DNA of 64,000 nucleotides from Sphingomonas sp. LC-1 (GTDB lineage: Bacteria > Pseudomonadota > Alphaproteobacteria > Sphingomonadales > Sphingomonadaceae): contig NZ_JANZXB010000008.1 in the NCBI RefSeq assembly GCF_025371035.1, positions 62,001-126,000 on the forward strand, given 5' to 3'. Of the stretch, positions 25,214 through 33,533 are shown one piece after another. Under the pieces are notes generated by a model. The model was not told the DNA's origin. It saw only the letters and a program-made list of their open reading frames with translations, and searched no databases. Numbering within the stretch: position 1 is the stretch's first letter; each line of letters starts with the position of its first letter. The position numbers and the translations under genes were made by a program.

Positions 25214-28018
25214 CTACATCTTGAAGCGGACGCCCAGGCTGAAATAGCGCCCCTCCACCCGCAGATCGCGGCCGAAGAACTGCGTTTCGTTGTAGAAGCG
25301 ATAATTCTTGAACGGTTGCGCCAGAATATTGCTGACGTTCGCAACCAGCGAGATATTGCGGAACGCATCATAGCTGGCCGAGAAATCAAGCCGGGAGATC
25401 GGCCGCACCAACTCACCCGCATATTGCTCTTCGTTGATGTTGCGGTTGTAGCTGCTGGTTGAGCGCGAGCGCCAATTATACGACAGGCGGGCCGAAATGC
25501 CGTTCTTTTCGTAGAAGCCGGTCAGGTTATACGCCCATTTCGACAGACCGGTAATCTCCACCTGGCGATCACCCTCGCCCAGCACCTGCGGCAACTGATT
25601 GGTGCCATCGAGATAGGTGACATTGCCCTGGACGCCGAAGCCCGACAGCGCACCGGGCAGGAAGTCGAAAAAGGTCTGGAGCGACGCCTCAATCCCCTTG
25701 ATCCGCCCGTCGCCGGCATTTTCCGGCCGGTTGAGCTGGACGCGGCCATAGATGGGATCGTTCACGACCTGGGTATAATAGCCGATGAAGCCGTTCAGGT
25801 CGCGATAGAAGGCGGCGACCGACGCCGATCCGTTCTTCGAGAAATACCATTCGAGCGAGGCATCGTAATTCTTCGACGTCAGCGGCCGCAGATCGGGATT
25901 GCCGCCCGAACCGCTGGCGTCGAACACCGGTGGCGTGCCGTCGGGCCCTGGGCTGTTGCGGGTGATGTTGATCGACGGATTGAGCTGCCCGAAGCCCGGC
26001 CGGGTCCGCGTCTGGGTATAGCCCAGCCGTATCTGCCATTCGCTCGAGAAGCGGATCCGCGCGATCGCGGAGGGCAGCACATCGACGTAACTCTGGCGCG
26101 TGACGCTGGGGACGATGCCGACCGTACCATCGGCGGCCTGCACCCGGCTGAACCCGCGATAGGTGCCGTCGGTGTTGACGATGCGCGCGCCGACCGTGCC
26201 GTCGATCCGCACCCCGCCCAGGTCGAAATCGAACTTCCCCTGGCCATAGGCCGCATAGCTTGCCTCGCTGGCGGTGAAGCCGCCCAGCGGATCGAACGGA
26301 ATTTCGGCGGTCGCGAACTTGGTCACCGCCTCGCGAATGCCATTGTCCGAGGGGAATAATAGGGTCGCGCGCTGGACCGATTGCAGCGCCAGCAGGCGCA
26401 GGGCCTCGCCATTGTCGCGGATCGCATCGCGACTGGGGGCGAGCCAGTTCTTGAAGCGTTGCGGATCATCGCGAAACCCGTCGGTGATCAGCTCGAGCGC
26501 CCCCGTCGGCAGGCTGTCGAGCGGGATGTTCAGCCCGGCGGTATAGGCATAGCGATTGTTGTTCTGCGAATAGGCGTTGCGATCGCTGGCGCGGAAGCCG
26601 AATTGCAGCCGCGGCAGCCAGCCCCAGTCGGTTTCGAGATCCAGATCGATGCGACCCTGGACGCCATCTCCCTTGGTCACGAAGTCGCGCTGATAATAGC
26701 CGCGCCAACGGCTATTGGCCGGATTGTCGATGGCATAGCCGCCCAGATCGAACACCGCCGATCCGCGCACGTCCCAATCGACATTGATGGCGGGCGCGCT
26801 GGCGAGCTGGGCGTCGAGGCTGTATTCCGACGCCTGATATTTGCTGTTGGTATAGGCGAAGTCGCCCGACAGCGTCGCGCGGCCGGTGGTCCATTTGAAA
26901 CCCGCCGCCGCCTGCCACGTATCGGTACGGTCATTCTGGGTCGAACGATAGAATTCGGGGACATAGCCGCCGGTCTTGGTAAAGCTGGCCGCCTTGTCCG
27001 GCTCGCCCGGCACCAGCACGACATTGCTCAGCGTCGGGGCGACGCCGTTCGCATCGCGGCGTTCGAAATTGACGTTGAACGCATCGCGCAGCACCTCGCC
27101 GCGATAGGCCTGCCACAGCCCCTCGGCAAAGACTTCGAGATTGGGCGTCGGCCGCCATTGGATCGTGCCGTTGACCGCCGGGCGGTGGCGCACGCCCTTT
27201 TCATAGAAATTGCCGGCATTGGCGGGAAAGCGGAAATCCATGCCGACGCCCGGCGTGGTCACGGTCAGGTCGTCGGCGGCATCGTTCGCCCCGAAACCGC
27301 GTGGAGAGATGATCGCGGAATCGGCATAGCGATCGGCGTTGCGATAGGTGGTGCGCACATAGCTGACGTTGATCAGCGCGCCGACCTCCCCGATCGGCGT
27401 GTCCCAGCGCTTTGTCAGCAGCAGATTGCCCGCCGGGTCGAACGCCCGTGCCTGATCGTTATAGGACGCGCGCAATTCGCCCGCAATCTCGGTATCCTTG
27501 ACGTCGAACGGACGGCGCGACCGTAGATTGACGAGGCCCGCAAGCCCCGGTTCGATCAGGTCGGACGTGCCGGATTTATAGACCTCGATCCCCGCCGCGA
27601 CGCCCGCCGGAAAATCCTGAAGGTGCAGCACCCGGTCCTCGGCTGAGAAGAATTCGCGGCCGTTAAAGGTGGTCGCGACATCGGGCAGGCCGCGCACCAG
27701 GATAACCCCGGCTTCGTCATTATAGCGCTGCACGGTGACGCCGGTGACGCGCGCAATCGCTTCGGCGGCATTGTTATCGGGCAGCTTGCCGATGTCGTTC
27801 GAAACGATCGCATCGACGATCGATGCGGAGTTGCGCTTGATCTCCTGCGCCGACCCCAGTGCGGCGCGATAGCCGGTGACGACGATATCGGCGCTGGCGT
27901 CGTTTTCGGGTGCGGCATCGGCCTCCGCCTGGGCGGTCGTCTGCTGCGCGACGGCGGGAATGGCGGCGAGTGGCACCAGCGCACTCGATGTCAGCAAGGC
28001 GAGCAGGGTCTTCGGCAT
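25214..28018 (-). CDS. TonB-dependent receptor of the fructan locus
   Basis: A 934-residue receptor of the Caulobacter-type group used for carbohydrate uptake in alphaproteobacteria. Signal peptide MPKTLLALLTSSALVPLAAIPAVAQ, then DIVVTGYRAALGSAQEIKR, a TonB-box region highly typical of this group, and a plug with IVDAIVSNDIGKLPDNNAAEAIARVTGVTVQR and GVILVRGLPDVATTFNGREFFS. The barrel ends YFSLGVRFKM. GGAGG is seen seven bases before the ATG. It stands between two GH32 genes, so fructo-oligosaccharides are the likely cargo. An inverted repeat AAATC-N6-GATTT overlaps its ribosome site. Confidence 0.93.
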   Translation of the reverse strand: MPKTLLALLTSSALVPLAAIPAVAQQTTAQAEADAAPENDASADIVVTGYRAALGSAQEIKRNSASIVDAIVSNDIGKLPDNNAAEAIARVTGVTVQRYNDEAGVILVRGLPDVATTFNGREFFSAEDRVLHLQDFPAGVAAGIEVYKSGTSDLIEPGLAGLVNLRSRRPFDVKDTEIAGELRASYNDQARAFDPAGNLLLTKRWDTPIGEVGALINVSYVRTTYRNADRYADSAIISPRGFGANDAADDLTVTTPGVGMDFRFPANAGNFYEKGVRHRPAVNGTIQWRPTPNLEVFAEGLWQAYRGEVLRDAFNVNFERRDANGVAPTLSNVVLVPGEPDKAASFTKTGGYVPEFYRSTQNDRTDTWQAAAGFKWTTGRATLSGDFAYTNSKYQASEYSLDAQLASAPAINVDWDVRGSAVFDLGGYAIDNPANSRWRGYYQRDFVTKGDGVQGRIDLDLETDWGWLPRLQFGFRASDRNAYSQNNNRYAYTAGLNIPLDSLPTGALELITDGFRDDPQRFKNWLAPSRDAIRDNGEALRLLALQSVQRATLLFPSDNGIREAVTKFATAEIPFDPLGGFTASEASYAAYGQGKFDFDLGGVRIDGTVGARIVNTDGTYRGFSRVQAADGTVGIVPSVTRQSYVDVLPSAIARIRFSSEWQIRLGYTQTRTRPGFGQLNPSINITRNSPGPDGTPPVFDASGSGGNPDLRPLTSKNYDASLEWYFSKNGSASVAAFYRDLNGFIGYYTQVVNDPIYGRVQLNRPENAGDGRIKGIEASLQTFFDFLPGALSGFGVQGNVTYLDGTNQLPQVLGEGDRQVEITGLSKWAYNLTGFYEKNGISARLSYNWRSRSTSSYNRNINEEQYAGELVRPISRLDFSASYDAFRNISLVANVSNILAQPFKNYRFYNETQFFGRDLRVEGRYFSLGVRFKM

Positions 28019-28125
28019 AAATCCTCCCAGATTTCCGTTATGTTTTTTTCAGATTTTCAAAGGGTCGACGGGGTGGGCGTCAGCCCGGCGCGGCCGCTTC
28101 CACCGTCATGACGAAGTCGGCCATG

Positions 28126-29625
28126 TCAGCGCGAGCCCCCGGTCATCGGCCATGCCTGCATCGTCAGTCGCGCCGATCCGCCCCTTGCGCTTGCACTCCA
28201 GCGAAGCGGGCCGCCACCGCGAAAGAAGCGGTCGGTAATGGTGCGCGTGCCGTCGCCGACGAACACCTCCAGGATCGACTGGTCGGCTAGCACGCGCAGC
28301 CGCACCCGCTTTCCCTTCAGATCGACCGGCGCGATATGGCGGGTGGCGAAACCGTCATGAAAATGCGGGCCCGAGCGGGTGCGGTCGACGAACACCTCGT
28401 CGACGGTCGGGTTGACGCCGATCAGCGTCTGGTAACCCTGTTCATCGGTCAGGGCGATCGTCACCTGCTCCGCCGTACCGGTGTCGAGATCGAGCGTCAG
28501 GTCGGCCGAGCCGCCCGCGATCGGCAGATCCACCGGCGTTTCGCCGAGCGTGGCGGCGAAATCCCGTCGTTCCCCGCGCAGGCTCGCCACCTCGCGCACC
28601 GGCGCCTGGGCGATGCGATAACCGGCGGGCGTCTTCTTCAGCGTCACCTCGCGCGGGACGGTCATCAGTCCGCGGGCGGGCCAAGTCGGTATGGCCTCGG
28701 CATAGCGCCAGTCATTCGCCCAGCCGATCCAGATGCGGCGCGGGTCATCCTTGGGCAGGTCGTTCCACGACACGGCGGCGTAAAAGTCCGCGCCATAGTC
28801 CATCCACTGCGCCTCGCCGGGCCAGCCCGGCACCGGGGTGAAGCGCGTGCCGTCGAAATCGCCGACGAAATACTGCCCGCCCGAACCGCCGCCGACCGCA
28901 TTGTCGCCGAGATTGATGCCCAGCACCCAGCGCTTCTCGCCCGGCGCGCCGCCTTCGACCGGCAGTTCGAACAGATCGGGGCATTCCCAGTTCTTGCCCC
29001 GCCCGCCAGCGGGACCGAAGCTGCTGGCAAAGGTCCATTGCTTCAGGTCAGGCGAGGTGAACAGGACCGCGCGGTTCTCCAGCGCCATCACCGCCACCAT
29101 CACCCAACGCTTCGTGGGGGCGTGCCAGAACACCTTGGGATCGCGGAACTCGGGCGATCCGACGCTCAGCACCTCGCCATGCACGGTCCAGGTCCGGCCG
29201 CGATCATTGCTATAGGCGACATATTGCGATTGCAGCTTCGCCTTGGGATTATGCCCGGTATAGATGGCGACCAGCGGCGGCTTGCCGTTCCGGCCGAAGC
29301 CGGTGGTGTTGTTCCAGTCGACCACCGCGCTGCCCGAAAAGGCCATGACATCGGCGGTCTCGGGGATGGCGATCGGCAGTTCCTGCCAATGGACCAAATC
29401 GCGGCTGACCGCATGGCCCCAACTCATATGGCCCCAGCGATCGCCATGCGGATTATACTGGAAAAACAGGTGATACTCGCCGTCATAATAGACGAGCCCG
29501 TTGGGATCGTTCATCCAGTTGCGCTGCGGCGCGAAATGATAGGTCGGGCGCGGATCGGGACGCTGCGCCGACGCGGCGGAGGCCAGCGCGATCCCGGTCA
29601 TCGCGAGGAGGGCGATGGTCTTCAT
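28126..29625 (-). CDS. GH32 fructan/sucrose hydrolase, secreted
   Basis: A 499-residue family 32 enzyme. The Sec signal peptide MKTIALLAMTGIALASAASA is followed by YHFAPQRNWMNDPNG with nucleophile D40, then FSGSAVVDW, EFRDPKVFW (transition-state stabiliser) and WECPDLFEL (acid/base). A C-terminal beta-sandwich contains LRVLADQSILEVFVGDG. Domain order and length fit exo-acting levanase or inulinase. The ATG overlaps the stop of the sugar-porter gene (ATGA), so the long upstream frame is not used. Unlike the lipoprotein GH32, this one should be soluble in the periplasm. Confidence 0.93.
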   Translation of the reverse strand: MKTIALLAMTGIALASAASAQRPDPRPTYHFAPQRNWMNDPNGLVYYDGEYHLFFQYNPHGDRWGHMSWGHAVSRDLVHWQELPIAIPETADVMAFSGSAVVDWNNTTGFGRNGKPPLVAIYTGHNPKAKLQSQYVAYSNDRGRTWTVHGEVLSVGSPEFRDPKVFWHAPTKRWVMVAVMALENRAVLFTSPDLKQWTFASSFGPAGGRGKNWECPDLFELPVEGGAPGEKRWVLGINLGDNAVGGGSGGQYFVGDFDGTRFTPVPGWPGEAQWMDYGADFYAAVSWNDLPKDDPRRIWIGWANDWRYAEAIPTWPARGLMTVPREVTLKKTPAGYRIAQAPVREVASLRGERRDFAATLGETPVDLPIAGGSADLTLDLDTGTAEQVTIALTDEQGYQTLIGVNPTVDEVFVDRTRSGPHFHDGFATRHIAPVDLKGKRVRLRVLADQSILEVFVGDGTRTITDRFFRGGGPLRWSASARGGSARLTMQAWPMTGGSR

Positions 29626-30998
29626 GCCGCCTGCCCCTTCAGGTTCATGTCTTCGAGTGCGACGCCGTTGGTCTCCGGCATCACGCGCAGCGTCCAGACC
29701 AGTTGCAGCAGCATCATCGCGCCGAAGAATGCGAAGACCCAGCCGCCGACCGCGCTCGCCACGATCGGGAAAAGCCAGGTGATCGCCGCCGCCGCGACCC
29801 AATGGGTGGTGGACCCCAGCGCCTGTCCCTTGCCGCGCACCGCGCTGGGGAAGACTTCGGAGATGAAGACCCAGATCACCGCCCCCTGGCTGATCGCGAA
29901 GGCGGCGATGAAGGCGAGCAGGCCGCCCAGGATCAGCGTACCGTTCGGAACGCTGCGTTCGAGCTGCCAACCGACCAGCAGCAGCGCAGCGGCGCACACG
30001 ATCGACCCGACGATCAGCAGCGGCTTGCGCCCGAACCGATCGATGAAGAACAGGGCGGCGACGGTGAAGAGCAGATTGGTCCCCCCGACCGCGATCGACT
30101 GGAGCAGCGCGCTGTCGGCCCCCGCCCCCGCCAGTTCGAAGATGCGCGGCGCGTAATAGAGCAGCGCGTTGATGCCCGAGAGCTGGTTGAACATCGCGAT
30201 GGCGATGGCGCAGGCGACCGGGAAGCTGTACGCGCTCTGGAACAGCCGGGCATCGCCCTGCCCCGCATCACGGCGCTCGGCGGCCTCGATCTTCACCAGT
30301 TCGGCCTGCGGATCGAGAAAGCCCAGCCGGGTCATCACCGCCGCCGCCTTGGCGCGATCGTTGTGAATCGCCAGCCAGCGCGGACTTTCGGGCAGGACGA
30401 AGGTCACCGCCAGGAACAGGGCGGAGGGTACCGCGACGATTCCGAACATCCATCGCCAGGCCTGTTCGGGCGGCAGCGCCTGCGCGATCAGATAGTTGCT
30501 CAGGAACGCGATCAGGATGCCGAGCACGATGTTGAGCTGGTTCATCGCGACCAGCCGTCCGCGAAACCGCGCGGGCGACACTTCGGCGATATAGATCGGC
30601 GTCACCACCGACGCCGCACCGATCGCAAGGCCGCCCAGAAAGCGGAACGCGATCAGCATCGGCCAGCTTTGCGCAAGACCAGTGCCCAGCGACGAGATGA
30701 CATAGGCGATCGCGACCGACAGCATGATCGCCTTGCGCCCGTATCGGTCGGCGGGCGCGCCGGTGACCAGCGATCCGATGACGGTGCCGATCAGGGCGGA
30801 CGCGACGGTGAAGCCCAGCGATGCATCGGTCAGCGCGAAGCGCGTCTGCAACGCCTGCGTCGCGCCCGAGATGACGGCGGTGTCAAAGCCGAACAGTAAC
30901 CCGCCCAGCGCCGCCCCGGCCGCGCTCAATATGATGGCGACCGTCGCCCGTGCATCGTCCCCGTCCTGCCGCCCTGCCGGCGTGGTGATGCTATGCAT
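29622..30998 (-). CDS. MFS sugar porter
   Basis: A 458-residue transporter of the sugar-porter family with twelve predicted helices. Signature elements are GGLLFGFDTAVISGA (helix 1), DRYGRK (loop 2-3), RFLGGLAIGAASVVTPIYIAEVSPARFRGR (helix 4-5), PESPRWL (loop 6), QLSGINALLYYAP (helix 7), DRFGRK (loop 8-9) and a PETNG C-terminal motif. It matches XylE/glucose-fructose permeases in layout. It overlaps the fructokinase stop by eight bases and the GH32 start by four, so all three are one translation-coupled message. Fructose is the likely substrate. Confidence 0.93.
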   Translation of the reverse strand: MHSITTPAGRQDGDDARATVAIILSAAGAALGGLLFGFDTAVISGATQALQTRFALTDASLGFTVASALIGTVIGSLVTGAPADRYGRKAIMLSVAIAYVISSLGTGLAQSWPMLIAFRFLGGLAIGAASVVTPIYIAEVSPARFRGRLVAMNQLNIVLGILIAFLSNYLIAQALPPEQAWRWMFGIVAVPSALFLAVTFVLPESPRWLAIHNDRAKAAAVMTRLGFLDPQAELVKIEAAERRDAGQGDARLFQSAYSFPVACAIAIAMFNQLSGINALLYYAPRIFELAGAGADSALLQSIAVGGTNLLFTVAALFFIDRFGRKPLLIVGSIVCAAALLLVGWQLERSVPNGTLILGGLLAFIAAFAISQGAVIWVFISEVFPSAVRGKGQALGSTTHWVAAAAITWLFPIVASAVGGWVFAFFGAMMLLQLVWTLRVMPETNGVALEDMNLKGQAA

Positions 30999-31953
30999 CG
31001 ACCGTCTCCTTGTGTGTTTGAAAGGCTTCGGCCGTGCGCCAATGCATCGGCCATTGGCGGGTGACGGTGCGATAGGCGAGCGCCAGTGCGCCGGTCAGCC
31101 CCGCCGAAGCCCCCGCCGTCGGTGCGGCGATATAGTCGTCCATGTCGATCGCCCGCATGCTGGCGTCATATCCGGCGAGCTTCGCCACCAGCGCCTGGCG
31201 CACCCGCGGATACATGGCCGGCTGCATCACGCCGCCGCCCAGGATGATCCGATCGGGACGGACGACATAGGTCAGCGTCGCGCACAGGGCCGCAATATAG
31301 TCGGCCTCGATCGTCCAGGCCGCGTGATCGGCGGGAAGCTGTTCGGCGGGAACGCCCCAGCGGGCGCGCATCGCCGGACCGCACGCCAATCCCTCCAGGC
31401 AATCGCCATGGAACGGGCAGATACCGGCAAAGTCCTGATCCCCCGCCGCGCGCGGCACCTGGATATGCCCCGCCTCCGGGTGGTTCGCGCCGCCATGCGG
31501 CACCCCGCCGATCAACAGGCCCACACCAATGCCGGTCCCGACCGTGACATAGGCGAAGCTGTCGAGCCCCTGGCCGCTACCGAACAGTCTTTCCCCGACC
31601 GCCGCGCAATTCACGTCGGTGTCGAGCGTCATCGGCACGTCGATGCTCCGGCGGAAATGACCGAGCAGATCGACATTCTCCCAATGCGGCTTGGGCGTCG
31701 AGGTGATGCAGCCATGATCGGGGGCGAGCGGATTGAGCGACAGCGGCCCGAAACTGCCGATCGACAGGGCCGACAGGCGGCCATGAACACGCTGCGCTTC
31801 GTTAAAAAAGGCACTCGCAGCGCCGAGCGTTTCGGCGGGCGTGGTCGTTGCGATCCGGGTTTCCGTCAGCGTCGATCCGTCGCGGTCGGCGACCGCGCAC
31901 AGGAACTTGGTGCCCCCGGCCTCGATACCGCCCAACAGCAGCGGCTCGCTCAT
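30991..31953 (-). CDS. ROK-family fructokinase
   Basis: A 320-residue sugar kinase that would phosphorylate fructose entering through the sugar porter. The ATP phosphate loop GGIEAGGTKF begins at about residue 8; NCAAVGERLFGSG and TVGTGIGVGLLIGG are the sugar and second phosphate loops, and the zinc-binding block is GHIQVPR followed by CPFHGDCLEGLACGPA, as in Bacillus-type fructokinases. ATG 31953 is preferred over the upstream frame. It is the first gene of the fructokinase-porter-GH32 operon and lies behind a promoter with a palindromic operator candidate. Confidence 0.9.
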   Translation of the reverse strand: MSEPLLLGGIEAGGTKFLCAVADRDGSTLTETRIATTTPAETLGAASAFFNEAQRVHGRLSALSIGSFGPLSLNPLAPDHGCITSTPKPHWENVDLLGHFRRSIDVPMTLDTDVNCAAVGERLFGSGQGLDSFAYVTVGTGIGVGLLIGGVPHGGANHPEAGHIQVPRAAGDQDFAGICPFHGDCLEGLACGPAMRARWGVPAEQLPADHAAWTIEADYIAALCATLTYVVRPDRIILGGGVMQPAMYPRVRQALVAKLAGYDASMRAIDMDDYIAAPTAGASAGLTGALALAYRTVTRQWPMHWRTAEAFQTHKETVDA

Positions 31954-32039
31954 GCGGCGCATTCTGCGGCCGCGGAAACAGGCAAAGCCATTCCCATAAT
32001 CCATCTCCCATCAACGCCGCTTACCACGGTCGATGGGAC

Positions 32040-32069
32040 TAAATCTACTGGTGTGATTTAATAGGTCAA
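32040..32069 (-). promoter_or_regulatory. Fructokinase-operon promoter with ROK-type operator candidate
   Basis: On the minus strand TTGACC (32069-32064) and TAGATT (32047-32042) form a sigma-70-like promoter with a 16-bp spacer. Overlapping it is TAAATC-N9-GATTTA (32040-32060), a 21-bp inverted repeat. ROK repressors NagC and Mlc bind A/T-rich arms split by nine bases, and a ROK regulator gene begins the locus, so this is the most likely operator. The start codon is 87 bases downstream. Confidence 0.5.
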
Positions 32070-32143
32070 GCGGGAAAATCCTTGACTTCCAACGACATGC
32101 CATGCAATCGTTTGTCGGATTACGTTCGATTTCCCTTCCAAGA

Positions 32144-33265
32144 TCATTCTCGCTTGAACAAGCTGCTCAGATCGGGGGCATATTGGGCGTGAAGCGGCAG
32201 CAGCCCGGCGCCGATGGCAGCCGCATTTTTTCCGAGCGAGCCGGTACGCAGATCGGGCAGGAAAAAGTCGGGCGGCGCGTCCTTCTGCAAATGCAGGCGC
32301 ACCGCCTCGACAAGGTCGGCCAGTTCCCGCGCGTCTAGCGATCCATCGAAGATCACCGCCTCCAGATCGAGCAGGCTGTTCGCCCCCGAAATTGCAAAGG
32401 CCAGCGCCTCTGCGCAGCGGCTTTGCCATGCCGCCAGGGCTTGCGGTGTCTTGGCCCGATCACGATCATAGAGGGACGCGTGATGGATCAGCGCGTCGCG
32501 GCGGCCATCCGCAATGATCGGCATCGACGCCAATGCGCCCGCATTGCCATGCCGCCCCTGTACGACCTGTCCGTTCAGCACCAGCCCGCCCCCGACGAAG
32601 ATGCCAAGGTTGATGAGCATGAAATTCTGCAGATCGACACCGGCCCCGCCCAGAAGATGGGCCAGGGTCGCGGCATTGCCGTCATTGTCGAAGAAGCTTG
32701 GCCAGTTCAGCCCGGCGCGCAGGCGGTCCGCGACGTCGGCCCGTCGCCATTCCGCCGCCTGATGCTCCGAAATGCCCAGTTCGTCGCGCCACTCGCCCAG
32801 GAACCACGGCATCGCGATACCGACGCCGAAAAAGGTCCGCGCGTCCTGAAGCGAAGCAGGCAAATGGTCGTGCAGAAAGCGATCGATGCGCTGCACGGCC
32901 AGTTCGATGCTGGGAAAGGCCCCCGTATCGCAATGCATGGCCCGTTGCTGTCCATCGAAATCCAACAGGACGAAGGTCATCGCATTGCGGCCGATCTCGA
33001 CGCCCACCGTATAGCCGCGAGCGCCGTTGATGCGGTAAACCGTCGCCGGCTGTCCCATGCCGCCGGTTCGCTTCTCCGCCTGGAACAGCAGGCCCTCGCT
33101 ATCGAGTTCGTCGATGATCCGCACGACCGCTTGCGGCGACAGACCGGTGACCCGCGCCAATTCCGCCTTTGACGCGCCGTTCATCCGCCGGATCGCCGAG
33201 AGGATCAGCCGCTCGTTATACCGCCGCATTCCGCTGGCATTGGTGCCCTTGCGCGCCATGTGCAT
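32144..33265 (-). CDS. ROK-family transcriptional regulator
   Basis: A 373-residue repressor-type protein. An N-terminal winged helix-turn-helix (RYNERLILSAIRRMNGASKAELARVTGLSPQAVVRIIDELDSEGLL) is fused to a ROK sugar-kinase-like domain (GYTVGVEIGRNAMTFVLLDFDG, NDGNAATLAHLLGG, INLGIFVGGGLVLNGQVVQG). The kinase glycine-rich sites are degenerate and the CxCGxxGC zinc motif is absent, as in regulators that only sense sugar. A second ATG six bases further in (33259) is possible. It lies upstream of the fructan genes on the same strand and probably represses them in the absence of fructose or a fructo-oligosaccharide; the ligand is inferred. Confidence 0.87.
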   Translation of the reverse strand: MHMARKGTNASGMRRYNERLILSAIRRMNGASKAELARVTGLSPQAVVRIIDELDSEGLLFQAEKRTGGMGQPATVYRINGARGYTVGVEIGRNAMTFVLLDFDGQQRAMHCDTGAFPSIELAVQRIDRFLHDHLPASLQDARTFFGVGIAMPWFLGEWRDELGISEHQAAEWRRADVADRLRAGLNWPSFFDNDGNAATLAHLLGGAGVDLQNFMLINLGIFVGGGLVLNGQVVQGRHGNAGALASMPIIADGRRDALIHHASLYDRDRAKTPQALAAWQSRCAEALAFAISGANSLLDLEAVIFDGSLDARELADLVEAVRLHLQKDAPPDFFLPDLRTGSLGKNAAAIGAGLLPLHAQYAPDLSSLFKRE

Positions 33266-33533
33266 ATGGCAAGCCTCTCCCGTGAAGTTTGTAGTTTCCT
33301 GCGAGCCTTACACGGAATTGGGCGAAGAAACCCTCCTAAGGACGGATAGGCTTCGTATTTTGCCGTGCTGCCGACGATCCCGCGCCCCCCGCCGCCGGGG
33401 TGTACCGACAGGCTGGTCCACCGGCGGCAAGAAATGACGAAACGGATGGACGGGCTGCGCCATCCGGTCACCGGACCGAACGGAAGACCGCTCGGCCCGG
33501 ACATTCTCTATTCCCTTTGCACTGGCATCAAGT

